Part shown: one piece after another, positions 1 through 7,665 of the stretch
How the letters are laid out: every line of letters starts with the position of its first letter
Position numbering within the stretch: position 1 is the first letter of the stretch
NCBI GenBank assembly: GCA_019417465.1
Contig: DXVF01000007.1
Location: 1 to 49,212, forward strand
Length of the DNA: 49,212 bases
From: Clostridiales bacterium
Lineage (GTDB): Bacteria > Bacillota > Clostridia > TANB77 > CAG-508
Direction of reading: 5' to 3'
Notes under the pieces: model-generated
The model's input: the letters and a program-made list of their open reading frames with translations, nothing else
The model's database searches: none
Told to the model about the DNA's origin: nothing
Translations under genes and position numbers: made by a program

Positions 1-69
1 ACTTATATATTTATTGACATTAATTACAAAAAACAGTATAATTAATCTATAAAAACAGTCTTATTCGAC

Positions 70-103
70 ACTCTCAAAGTAATAAACTTTGAGAGTTTTT
101 TTG
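70..103 (+). terminator. Intrinsic terminator at the left edge
   Basis: The arms ACTCTCAAAG and CTTTGAGAGT flank a 7-nt loop and are followed by a run of seven T on the plus strand. This would end plus-strand transcription entering from outside the window. No gene is visible in bases 1-69. Confidence 0.7.
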
Positions 104-153
104 TCGTTTTTACTTAATATATATTATTCATTCATGGTTTATATATGACAATA

Positions 154-276
154 ATTCCTTAATTTTGCTTTCTTATTGTAATTCATAAAAAAATACTGTC
201 AAGGGTAAATTTCACGCTTTCGCGCCCTTGACAGTATTTTTTATGAATTCTTTTTCTATTAGCAAATTTAAGGAAT
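154..276. repeat. Long imperfect inverted repeat (hairpin)
   Basis: The inner arms at 181-205 and 225-248 are nearly perfect (ATTCATAAAA...CTGTCAAGGG and its complement). The pairing continues less perfectly outward to ATTCCTTAA (154-162) and TTAAGGAAT (268-276). The loop holds CACGCTTTCGCG. Bases 104-433 have no convincing coding region. Further short dyads (TGCTACAA/TTGTAGCA, CGTAT/ATACG) occur at about 300-365. This dyad-rich stretch resembles the end of an integrated element, but its origin is not shown. Confidence 0.55.
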
Positions 277-433
277 ATTCTTCCTTAAAATCAACAAAAT
301 TATGCTACAAAACCGTTTGTTTTTATCTATTTTTTCGTATGTTGCTTATACGAGATTGTAGCAATGGTAAGGCAAGTCCTATTTTTTGTGTCGGCAAACC
401 CAGTAAATACGGCACTTTTCAGACTTGTAGCCT

Positions 434-673
434 TTAACTGATAGTACCATCTGCAGCCAAGTTTTCCTGTAAATTTGCTATCGGATCTCCTTTTGCTGCA
501 ATATATGATGCTGTAAATGGTACCCCTGCTGCTGATTGTGGATATACATCAACCCCATGGTCTGTATAGTATGCTCCAAGTCCTGCTTTTTCTAGTTCTT
601 CTGGACATACACCATCAGTTAATTGATGTACTATTGTTCCAACCATTTCTAAGTGTGCTAATTCTTCTGTACC
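434..673 (-). CDS. cotJC: cotJC, 3' part, cut off by an inserted element
   Basis: This is the middle and distal part of the manganese-catalase-like spore coat protein CotJC (EELAHLEMVGTIVHQL onward, then AAGVPFTASYIAAKGDPIANL). It has no start codon of its own. The other half is at 8558-8756, beyond the 7.9-kb element. Joining the two at the 13-bp repeat (661-673 and 8560-8572) gives the uninterrupted frame GTEELAHLEM, which contains the Glu and His ligands expected of this family. The family normally continues after AAD with about 55-60 residues (AATYEWLIDL-like). Here the frame ends with GTIS and a stop at 434, so the C-terminus is missing, probably because a second insertion or rearrangement begins near base 446. 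It would not make a functional product unless rearranged. Confidence 0.85.
   Translation of the reverse strand, partial: GTEELAHLEMVGTIVHQLTDGVCPEELEKAGLGAYYTDHGVDVYPQSAAGVPFTASYIAAKGDPIANLQENLAADGTIS
661..673. repeat. attL core (13-bp direct repeat, left copy)
   Basis: ATTCTTCTGTACC is repeated exactly at 8560-8572. It marks the left crossover region of the element and lies inside the cotJC codons for the GTEE motif. Just inside it, 676-687 reads GATGTTGTCAAT, which is the inverse of 8539-8550 at the other end. Confidence 0.85.
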
Positions 674-728
674 ACGATGTTGTCAATTATATAAAAAATT
701 TATGACTATTGGCTGTAATATACTAAAA

Positions 729-745
729 AGTTCACCGGGTGAACT
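729..745. repeat. AGTTCAC-GTGAACT palindrome
   Basis: This is a perfect 17-bp dyad, AGTTCACCGGGTGAACT, in the non-coding left end of the element. Related dyads occur at 2959-3073. It could be an operator for an element-encoded regulator. The function is unknown. Confidence 0.4.
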
Positions 746-775
746 GAAATAGGCTTAAGTAGAACTTTTCATTTA

Positions 776-1086
776 TTAAACTTTATATTCAGCACTTTTT
801 TCTTCTAATAATCTAAAATCACAACTCAAATCTTTATAAAATTTAGCCATCTTACTTTTACTATTTTTTGTAACTATACTATATAATTTTTATGTTTTGG
901 TTTAAGAGAAAATAAAGGTGCAAAATAATAATGTCCTTCAACAACAATTACAACTCCTATATATGGTCTTTTTTGATTTTTATTATACGCAATATGTTTA
1001 TCAAATTGACTTAAATAATTAATATAGTCATCATCTATAATATAAAAATTTAATTTTCCTAATTTTATTTTCTTATCGTTCTTCAT
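776..1086 (-). pseudogene. toxN/abiQ-type toxin, internally deleted remnant
   Basis: The first 67 or so residues match the N-terminus of ToxN/AbiQ-family endoribonucleases of type III toxin-antitoxin systems (KLNFYIIDDDYINYLSQFD, then KNQKRPYIGVV and YFAPLFSLKPKHK). A stop follows at 874-876. A second piece in another frame, 776-850, reads MAKFYKDLSCDFRLLEEKSAEY, which is typical of the family's C-terminal end. The family is about 160-170 residues, so roughly 70-80 central residues are lost. The toxin is therefore almost certainly inactive. Antitoxin-like repeats lie just upstream (1151-1307), the usual type III order. Confidence 0.75.
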
Positions 1087-1150
1087 TTTTCCTCCAAATA
1101 CAAATATAGGAGATACTTATAAATAAGTACCCCCACAATTTTTCTGGAAA

Positions 1151-1307
1151 CTCGTTTATAGTTAAAAACTAAAGGTTCGTTTCTAACCTAATGTTTAACT
1201 AGGATATTCGTTTATAGAATTTACATTCTAAAGGCTCATATCTAACCTAATGTTTAAATTTACACTTGTTTATGAAATTAATCAAAGGTTTGTGCAACCT
1301 AGTTTAT
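1151..1307 (-). ncRNA. Type III antitoxin RNA repeats (ToxI-like), about 3 units
   Basis: Three tandem units about 56-58 bp apart start near 1151, 1207 and 1265 (plus-strand CGTTTATAG, CGTTTATAG, TGTTTATGA). Each contains AAAGG and an AACCTA block, and the first two share TCTAACCTAATGTTTAA. Their position upstream of the toxN remnant on the same strand fits a ToxI-type pseudoknot-repeat antitoxin. The third unit has diverged most. Confidence 0.65.
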
Positions 1308-1365
1308 TTGATAAATTGCTTTATCAATGTTAGTATATTCATTATACTTCATTTTATTTACAAAA

Positions 1366-2388
1366 TCAAGAGTTTTGCTTGTTTTCGTTTAAATATCTTT
1401 GATACATTTCATCCATGCTAGAAATATATTGCATGTCTTGCTTTATTTTGAATTTTTCATATTCATTTTCAGCTTTTTCTATTGCTTCTTTATGTGATAT
1501 AGATCCTGCATTATCTAGAATATTCTTTCTTCTAAATTTTAATAAATCATCTGTTGCATTAATCCAGTCTTGCATTGTCATGATATGTCTTTCCTTTGCT
1601 TCATCTTCTGCAAATACTATGAAAAAATTAGTTAAATCATTTAATCTCTTCAATTCTTCTTCATTTAAATAATTTTTAGCTATTGTTACATCATACTTAT
1701 ATATTAAGCCATTTGGACTATTTTTCCAGTTTGTAAGCCCCATATGTTCTTTATTAGAATCAACTCTATTATAAATAAGTTCTGCTGCTGTATGACCAGA
1801 AATAGCATAATGCAATTTATTTTGAACTATTTTAAAGAAAGTATATGCTTCTTCTGATTTTGGATTATAGTCAACTGCTGTTGCTATAAATAAATCCGTT
1901 ATCTTTTGATAAGCCATTCTTTCACTTGTACGAATTGCCTTTATTCTTTCTAATAATTCATCAAAATATTGAGCATTTACTTTGCCACCTTTTAAAAACC
2001 TATCATCATCTAAAGTAAATCCTTTTATTAGATATTCTTTTATTAATTTATTTGCCCAAGTTCTAAATTTAATTGCTTTTTTAGAGTTTACTCTAAAACC
2101 TATAGAAATAATCATATCTAAATTATAGTATTTCGTTTTATAATTTTTATTATCTGATGCAGTATATTCCAAAATGGAACATACTGATTTTTCATATAAT
2201 TCTTCTTCACTAAAAATATTTGAAATATGTTTATATATTGCTGGTCTTTGAACATCAAACAATTCTGCAATTGCATTTACATTCAGCCATACATCTTCAT
2301 TTTGCAATATTACTTCTATTTTTGTGTTTCCTTCTTCATCAGTATAAAATACAATATTATTTTCATTGCCTATTAATTTATTATCCAT
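1366..2388 (-). CDS. RhuM family protein
   Basis: The 340-residue product has the RhuM (virulence protein) signature: IVFYTDEEGNTKIEV near the N-terminus, then VWLNVNAIAELFDVQRPAIYKHI, a predicted DNA-binding segment found in many phage and element proteins, then YYNLDMIISIGFRVNSKKAIKFRTWA. The C-terminal half (about 150-340) has the RhuM-specific DLFIATAVDYNPKSEEA and SGHTAAELIYNRVD stretches. The exact function is not established; homologues sit on mobile and pathogenicity islands. The gene lies upstream of the toxin remnant on the same strand and is probably transcribed independently. Confidence 0.85.
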   Translation of the reverse strand: MDNKLIGNENNIVFYTDEEGNTKIEVILQNEDVWLNVNAIAELFDVQRPAIYKHISNIFSEEELYEKSVCSILEYTASDNKNYKTKYYNLDMIISIGFRVNSKKAIKFRTWANKLIKEYLIKGFTLDDDRFLKGGKVNAQYFDELLERIKAIRTSERMAYQKITDLFIATAVDYNPKSEEAYTFFKIVQNKLHYAISGHTAAELIYNRVDSNKEHMGLTNWKNSPNGLIYKYDVTIAKNYLNEEELKRLNDLTNFFIVFAEDEAKERHIMTMQDWINATDDLLKFRRKNILDNAGSISHKEAIEKAENEYEKFKIKQDMQYISSMDEMYQRYLNENKQNS

Positions 2389-2546
2389 ATAATATCGACC
2401 TCATTTCTCATTTGTTATATATTATCAAACATTCGTTCTTTTGTCAATTACATTTTTTAAAATTACAAAAAAATAGCCATATAATTAAATAACTATATGA
2501 CTAGCAATTTATACAAAACAATTCTTGATAACTTAATTTTGATTTT

Positions 2547-2852
2547 TTATGATACATATTCCTCTGAAATTGGGTCTTTAAAAATTCCTATTTTGGGTGC
2601 AGAATAAGTAAAAGTTATAAAACATATTCCTATCATTATTAAAACAATTATGGCTATTTTTCTTATTGCATTCAAAGATACTATTCATAAGCCTATATGC
2701 AACATATTCTCCTAAAATAGTTGCTATAAAAAACGAACTTATATCAATTATAGCAATGTTTTTCCCTAATATCCCACTGTAAGTATAAAAAAATATAACA
2801 GTAAATAGCATGGAAGTGATAATTCCTATGGTCTTTTTTTATTTTTATCCAT
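2547..2852 (-). pseudogene. DUF6512-like small membrane protein, frameshifted
   Basis: Three frames together give one protein. A start at 2852 (MDKNKK) leads to a poly-A shift. A hydrophobic middle follows (SMLFTVIFFYTYSGILGKNIAIIDI). A second shift near 2680 is followed by AIRKIAIIVLIMIG and the end FTYSAPKIGIFKDPISEEY. The final part resembles the C-terminus of DUF6512 membrane proteins. Neither shift is at CGG, so this is ordinary decay, unlike the CGG-type breaks elsewhere in the window. A short dyad, CCATATA/TATATGA, lies downstream at about 2477-2502. Confidence 0.55.
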
Positions 2853-2954
2853 ATAAAATAAATTCCCCTTAACATTATTTGTATGTATAATGGGATTTGT
2901 ACTATTCATATTTCATATATTTATTCGATATGTTATCATTTTAAACTAAACATA

Positions 2955-3075
2955 AATCAATTCACTAAGTGAACTAATTTAGTACACTTGGTGAACTTTT
3001 TTTAATTTTTAGTTCACCATTTTTAATTTTAAACGAAGAATAGCGGGTTTCGGCCAGTTCACTCAGTGAATTTTT
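2955..3075. repeat. Cluster of TTCAC-GTGAA dyads
   Basis: Three dyads lie within 120 bp: TTCACTAAGTGAA (2961-2973), an imperfect AGTACACTTGGTGAACT (2981-2997) and TTCACTCAGTGAA (3058-3070), plus an isolated AGTTCAC half-site near 3011. They share the half-site of the 729-745 palindrome. The rest of the gap 2853-3221 holds no gene that I can see. These may be operators or small hairpins; the role is unknown. Confidence 0.4.
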
Positions 3076-3221
3076 ACATCATATTTGCTTAAAATTTTTG
3101 TTTCTTTATTAACTCTTGAAGGCTTGCCCTTCAATGTGTATAGGCATTGTGTTAAACATGCTTTCCTGCCCTCATTTTTAATGAGGTGTTTTGCTCTTAA
3201 AATGTGCTTATGTCTACTTAA

Positions 3222-3734
3222 TTAAATATACTTATTCTTAAAATTGTGTTTTTTTATATCATTTCTATAAACTTCATAAATACCAATTAGTAACAAAATT
3301 AAATCTCCTAAAACCATAAACCAACTTTTATAATAAATATAATATGAACCATAAAATATTCCTGTTGTTATTCCAGAAATCCTAACTAATTTCATATCTG
3401 ACTGCCACAAACAATATGTCCTAATTATTGATCCTACTGTTGGTAATAGAGAAATCCAACCCGCCCATGAAAGATAACAATTTATTATAATTATTCCTTC
3501 AAAAAATAATAGAATAATTAAATATATTAATTTACTAAATTTTTCTTTATTGATGAATATAAATGTCCTTATTAAATTTATTATACTTAATATTGCTCCT
3601 GTAAAAGCTGATATAATAAAGTCATATACTGCTTCAAAAAAGCAATTTAATGATTGTACATATAGTGATTTTTTTCTATCTTTAATACATATACTTACAA
3701 ATAATGCTACAAATGCTAATATACTAAATATCAT
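3222..3734 (-). CDS. YgjV-family inner membrane protein
   Basis: The 170-residue protein is almost entirely hydrophobic, with about five to six membrane segments. The pattern FEAVYDFIISAFTGAILSIIN, then RTYCLWQSDMKLVRISGITTG and IYEVYRNDIKK is that of the YgjV (Imp-YgjV) family, whose function is not known. It is last in a three-gene set with the phosphatase (11-bp gap) and the transporter, inside the cotJC-interrupting element. Confidence 0.7.
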   Translation of the reverse strand: MIFSILAFVALFVSICIKDRKKSLYVQSLNCFFEAVYDFIISAFTGAILSIINLIRTFIFINKEKFSKLIYLIILLFFEGIIIINCYLSWAGWISLLPTVGSIIRTYCLWQSDMKLVRISGITTGIFYGSYYIYYKSWFMVLGDLILLLIGIYEVYRNDIKKHNFKNKYI

Positions 3735-3745
3735 TTCTATTACTC

Positions 3746-4279
3746 CTAAAATTCATATTCTCTTATTTCACAGTTTTTTAAATTTTCTGGCGGTAGTTCT
3801 CCATATTCATCTATTCCATAAAAATATGCTTCAATAGCCCTAGCTGTTCCGCTGTGTGTTACTAAAAGAATTATATTGTTTTTATAGTTATTCTTTATAT
3901 CTTCTAATAACTTATTAATTCTGTTACATAGTTCTACTACTGGTTCAATTTTCATTTTACTTTCATTTTTATAATAATTGTAAATATCACCTTCCTCTGT
4001 TTCACAATCTTTTCCTTCAAACTCTCCTAAATCTCTTTCTATAAGTTCTTTTTTATATATTATATGTAAATTTTTATCTTGATTAATAATTTCTGCTGTT
4101 TTCTTTGTTCTTTTCAGTGGTGAACACATAATTAAATCTATATTTAACATATTAAACTTTTCTTTTGCTTCATATGCTTGTCTAATTCCTACTTCATTTA
4201 ATTCAGTATCTTGCTTGCCCTGTATTTTTCTATCAACATTCCAACTTGTTTGGCCATGCCTAAGTACATATATTTTCAT
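3746..4279 (-). CDS. Histidine phosphatase family protein
   Basis: The 177-residue product is of the phosphoglycerate-mutase-like histidine phosphatase superfamily. The catalytic LRHGQT motif is at residues 6-11, with SPLKRTKKTA at about 54, ERDLGEFEG at about 84, and the second catalytic histidine in LLVTHSGTARA at about 140. Such enzymes remove phosphate from small molecules; the substrate cannot be read from the sequence. The start overlaps the upstream transporter gene by 20 bp, indicating coupled translation. Confidence 0.85.
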   Translation of the reverse strand: MKIYVLRHGQTSWNVDRKIQGKQDTELNEVGIRQAYEAKEKFNMLNIDLIMCSPLKRTKKTAEIINQDKNLHIIYKKELIERDLGEFEGKDCETEEGDIYNYYKNESKMKIEPVVELCNRINKLLEDIKNNYKNNIILLVTHSGTARAIEAYFYGIDEYGELPPENLKNCEIREYEF

Positions 4280-5474
4280 TTCTTTCTCCTCTTTTTATTA
4301 CATTTCCATTTTTATTAATTATAAAGTTTCTATGAAATATCATATTTACAGTAATAAATTGATATAGGGATGATGTCATTTGTCCAATTCCTGTACAATA
4401 AGGAGTTTTTAATAAAGACATTATCATTCTCAATATTCCAGCAAATAATTTATTAGATGTTACTTTTATTTCATATTTTTCTAACTGTAAATAACTTGTT
4501 TTTATACTATATATTGGATAAATTATAAAGTTAATTAACTCAAAGCTTAAATAAATAGCTGTAATTTTTAAATCTAAATCATAATATTTAAAAGAAACTA
4601 CAAGCATTATAAAAACAGTTGTAAGTAGAATTCCTAGTAATTTATAAGCATTCATTTTATGATTTTTATAATTAAATTTTTCTTTACTTATGTCTATTTT
4701 AGCAACTGTTTTTATAGACTCAAACGAATCCCATTGTGTGTCTGTTATTAATGCTACAAAATTTAATGCTAATATATATTTTTCTCCAAATTGTAATGCA
4801 TTGCTTAATCCAAATAAAAATATTAAGAAAAATAATATATTATTACATATCTCAACTGATTCATATTTTAAACAATTTATAATATTAATTTCAAGTTTAA
4901 ATCTTTTATATTGTTTTATTGTAACATAAGCAGTATATATCAATATCGCTGTCAATGTAACAACAACAATTTGCATTTTACTTTTTAATATTATTGCAGA
5001 TACTATCAATACTACAAAGTTTAACAAATTTAATTGCATACAATACTTATTAGCTAATTTTTCTTTATCTTCAAAATATAATTTTTCTAATACAAAAGAA
5101 AATACTAATTGTATGTATAATTGAAAAATAGAATATAAAGTAAATTCTTTATAAATCTCATAATCCATATTCATAAACTCTATATATTTTCTTAAATTAA
5201 TTGCAAATATTCCAAATACAATAAATCCTACTACCATTCCTATTGTCATTCCAGATAAAACTGCATTATTGTTTTTATCTTTTTCTTTGCTTATATTAGC
5301 CCCTGTTGCAAATATACTCTTCATTAATGCCCATATAAATTGTAAAGGATATGTTAGTGTAAATACATTTACTAAATTTTTATCTACTAGTAAACCCAAC
5401 ATAAACCATGAAAGTATTGGTATTAGTGAAAATATTGCTGAATTGAAACTTATTCGTAATAACCTTTTCATCAT
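4260..5474 (-). CDS. Multi-spanning membrane protein, MATE/flippase-like
   Basis: The 404-residue product has about 10-12 hydrophobic segments and almost no soluble domain. The start region (SFNSAIFSLIPILSWFMLG) and the recurring paired helices resemble the MATE/oligosaccharide-flippase superfamily, but I see no signature that fixes the family. It is first in an operon with the histidine phosphatase and the YgjV-like protein. It could be a small-molecule exporter. The start follows an AGGAG-like site and upstream DNA is AT-rich. Confidence 0.5.
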   Translation of the reverse strand: MMKRLLRISFNSAIFSLIPILSWFMLGLLVDKNLVNVFTLTYPLQFIWALMKSIFATGANISKEKDKNNNAVLSGMTIGMVVGFIVFGIFAINLRKYIEFMNMDYEIYKEFTLYSIFQLYIQLVFSFVLEKLYFEDKEKLANKYCMQLNLLNFVVLIVSAIILKSKMQIVVVTLTAILIYTAYVTIKQYKRFKLEINIINCLKYESVEICNNILFFLIFLFGLSNALQFGEKYILALNFVALITDTQWDSFESIKTVAKIDISKEKFNYKNHKMNAYKLLGILLTTVFIMLVVSFKYYDLDLKITAIYLSFELINFIIYPIYSIKTSYLQLEKYEIKVTSNKLFAGILRMIMSLLKTPYCTGIGQMTSSLYQFITVNMIFHRNFIINKNGNVIKRGERNENICT

Positions 5475-5580
5475 TTTCTCCTATTCTTCTATTTTATACC
5501 ATAAAACAACAATTTTTCATAGTATTTTGTCAATATTTTCAAAACATATTATCCTTACATTTGCTTAATTGCCACAAAAT

Positions 5581-5650
5581 CTCCAATAGAAATAATGTCA
5601 AGAGCGAGTGATAACAAGTTTATTTACTCTTGATATTATTTTTATTGGAG
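5581..5650. repeat. 24-bp inverted repeat (hairpin)
   Basis: The arms at 5581-5604 (CTCCAATAGAAATAATGTCAAGAG without interruption; 24 nt) and 5627-5650 pair with two mismatches around a 22-nt loop. The TGTCAAGAG part recalls the CTGTCAAGGG arm of the 154-276 hairpin. The location is between the transporter start and the recombinase region. The role is unknown. Confidence 0.5.
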
Positions 5651-5748
5651 ATTAGAATTGTTATTACAAATAGAAAAAAGGGAAATAAAAGGGAATTGAT
5701 TTTGTATGTTACCCATCATATAATGTTATCATAGAAAATTATAAATAG

Positions 5749-5779
5749 CTCAAGACAAGTTATCTTGGGTATTTTTTTT
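5749..5779 (+). terminator. Probable terminator upstream of small ORF
   Basis: CTCAAGA pairs with TCTTGGG (one G-T pair) around a 7-nt loop and is followed by ATTTTTTTT. It may insulate the recombinase unit, or act as an attenuator in the leader of the small ORF that starts 35 bp downstream. Confidence 0.5.
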
Positions 5780-5814
5780 ATGTTTTTTTCATAAATTTTA
5801 GAGAGGCGATTTAT

Positions 5815-5958
5815 ATGATATTAGAAGAATACACTTTAGAAAATACAAAAATTAAATTTTATGATGACTGCATTGTAGAAAATATTACTAATCAAAAAAA
5901 TTACATAGATAATGTTATTATTAATTTAATAAGAAAAATAAATCCTTCTTTATTGTAA
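5815..5958 (+). CDS. Small protein (47 aa) ahead of the recombinase
   Basis: ATG at 5815 follows GAGAGGCGA (a weak ribosome site). The product is 47 residues (MILEEYTLENTKIKFYDDCI... ending NPSLL). I do not recognise it. Its place just before the serine recombinase suggests a recombinase-associated accessory, perhaps a directionality or regulatory peptide, but that is inference. A dyad TTGTAA-TTTG-TTACAA (5953-5968) overlaps its stop codon, followed by a TATAAT-like box near 5975, a plausible regulated promoter for the recombinase. Confidence 0.45.
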   Translation: MILEEYTLENTKIKFYDDCIVENITNQKNYIDNVIINLIRKINPSLL

Positions 5959-6022
5959 TTTGTTACAATTATATATATAATGAATGATGAGTTAAAGACA
6001 AATTACAAGGAAAGGAGGAATT

Positions 6023-7585
6023 GTGCAAGATGGCACATATGCAATATATTTAAGAAAATCAAGAGAAGATATAGAATCTGAAAAATATGGAGAGGGCGAA
6101 ACTTTAGCAAGACATGAAAAAATTTTAACTACTTTAGCTGAAAAACGAAACTTAACTATTGGCAAAATCTATAGAGAAGTTGTAAGTGGTGAAACAATTA
6201 GTGAAAGAAAAGAAATGCAAAAACTTCTTAAAGATGTCGAAAATGAAAAATGGACTGGTGTTTTAGTTGTTGAAGTAGAAAGACTTGCTCGTGGTGATAC
6301 TGCTGATCAAGGTAGAGTTTCAAAAGCTTTTAAATATTCTCATACAAAAATAATAACACCTGTTAAAACTTATGACCCAGATAATGAATTTGATGAAGAA
6401 TATTTTGAGTTTGGCTTATTCATGTCAAGAAGAGAATATAAGACAATCAATAGACGTTTGCAAAGAGGTCGTGAAATTTCTGTTTCAGAAGGTAAATTTG
6501 TAGGTAATATTGCTCCTTTTGGCTACGATAGAATAAAGCTAAAAGATGCAAAAGGCTATACTTTAGCTATTAATCAAGATGAGGCACCTATTGTGAAAGA
6601 AATTTTTAGATTATATACTTTTGAAAGTAATACAATAAGCTCTGTTGTAAAACAATTAAATAATATAAATTTAAAACCTAGACTTTCCAATGAATGGACT
6701 ATTTCTTCTGTTAAAGATATTCTTTCTAACCCTACATATATAGGAAAAATTGTGTGGAATAGGAGAAAACAAAAAAAGAAAACAAAAAATGGACATCTTA
6801 TAATTAGTAGACCTCGTAACCAAGAATATTTAATTTATGATGGATTACACGAACCTCTTATTCATATTAATACTTGGGACTTAGTACAAGAAAAAAGAAA
6901 ACGAAATATTCCTAAAGTAAAACATAATAATATTGTTCAAAATCCATTAGTTGGTTTAGTATTTTGTGAAAAATGTGGCAAACCTATGCAAAGGAGACCT
7001 TACACAAAAGCTGACAAACCTGCAACACTTATATGTTCTAATTCTAAATGTGATAATGTAAGTTCCAAACTTTATATTGTAGAAGATAAAATCATTGGGG
7101 CATTAAAAATTTGGCTTAAAAATTATAAAATTGATTATGATAATTTACAAAGTAATTCAAAAGCAGATAATAATAAAATGATAGAACAATCAATAACTTC
7201 TACTAAAAAAGCATTAGAAAAAGAAAATACAAAACTTAATAAAATATATGACTTTTTAGAAAACGGAGTTTATAGTAGAGATGAATTTATCAATCGTTCT
7301 AAATCTATAAAAGATAATATTCAAAGTCTAGAAGAAAAACTAAAAGAATATCAGGAGTTATTAGCTAAAAATGAAGAAATACAAACACAAAAAGAAGTAA
7401 TTATTCCTAAACTAGAAAATGTAATTGATTTATATCATAAATTAGAAACTGCTGAAGATAAAAATATTTTACTAAAAAGCATTATTGCTAAAATTACATA
7501 TTTGAAAGTAGAAAAGTCTATAAAAAAAGATTCAGATCCTACAAACTTTGAATTACATATATATCCTAAATTACCTAAATCATAG
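6023..7585 (+). CDS. Large serine recombinase (element integrase/excisionase)
   Basis: The 520-residue product has the three-part large serine recombinase architecture. The resolvase catalytic domain has YLRKSRED with nucleophile Ser13 and VEVERLARGD near 83-92. The recombinase domain follows, with APFGYD near 174 and ISSVKDILSNPTYIGKIVWNR near 228-248. A zinc-ribbon (FCEKCGKPM ... CSNSKCDN) comes next, then a coiled coil (about 385-460, rich in K/E/L heptads). The start is GTG at 6023, chosen because AAAGGAGG sits seven bases upstream. The right end of the element lies about 1 kb downstream, beyond one cargo gene. The enzyme presumably catalyses insertion into and excision from cotJC. No separate excisionase factor is recognisable except perhaps the 47-aa ORF. 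Confidence 0.95.
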   Translation: MQDGTYAIYLRKSREDIESEKYGEGETLARHEKILTTLAEKRNLTIGKIYREVVSGETISERKEMQKLLKDVENEKWTGVLVVEVERLARGDTADQGRVSKAFKYSHTKIITPVKTYDPDNEFDEEYFEFGLFMSRREYKTINRRLQRGREISVSEGKFVGNIAPFGYDRIKLKDAKGYTLAINQDEAPIVKEIFRLYTFESNTISSVVKQLNNINLKPRLSNEWTISSVKDILSNPTYIGKIVWNRRKQKKKTKNGHLIISRPRNQEYLIYDGLHEPLIHINTWDLVQEKRKRNIPKVKHNNIVQNPLVGLVFCEKCGKPMQRRPYTKADKPATLICSNSKCDNVSSKLYIVEDKIIGALKIWLKNYKIDYDNLQSNSKADNNKMIEQSITSTKKALEKENTKLNKIYDFLENGVYSRDEFINRSKSIKDNIQSLEEKLKEYQELLAKNEEIQTQKEVIIPKLENVIDLYHKLETAEDKNILLKSIIAKITYLKVEKSIKKDSDPTNFELHIYPKLPKS

Positions 7586-7665
7586 TTTTAAACATTATTG
7601 ATTAACAAAGTTTTTTAATTTTGAATACATTATACTAAAATAAAATTAGGAAGAAGGATATTTCT

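Noticed and set aside
228..437. A 69-codon plus-strand frame at the left edge
   Set aside because: It begins within the inverted repeat, has no family resemblance and no good ribosome site, and overlaps the dyad-rich end region.
1151..1307. CRISPR array from the 57-bp tandem units
   Set aside because: The units are diverged over their full length with no unique spacers, and their position before a toxN remnant fits a type III antitoxin RNA better.
2955..3075. CRISPR-like array from the repeated TTCAC dyads
   Set aside because: The spacing is irregular, there are no repeats of constant length and no cas genes.
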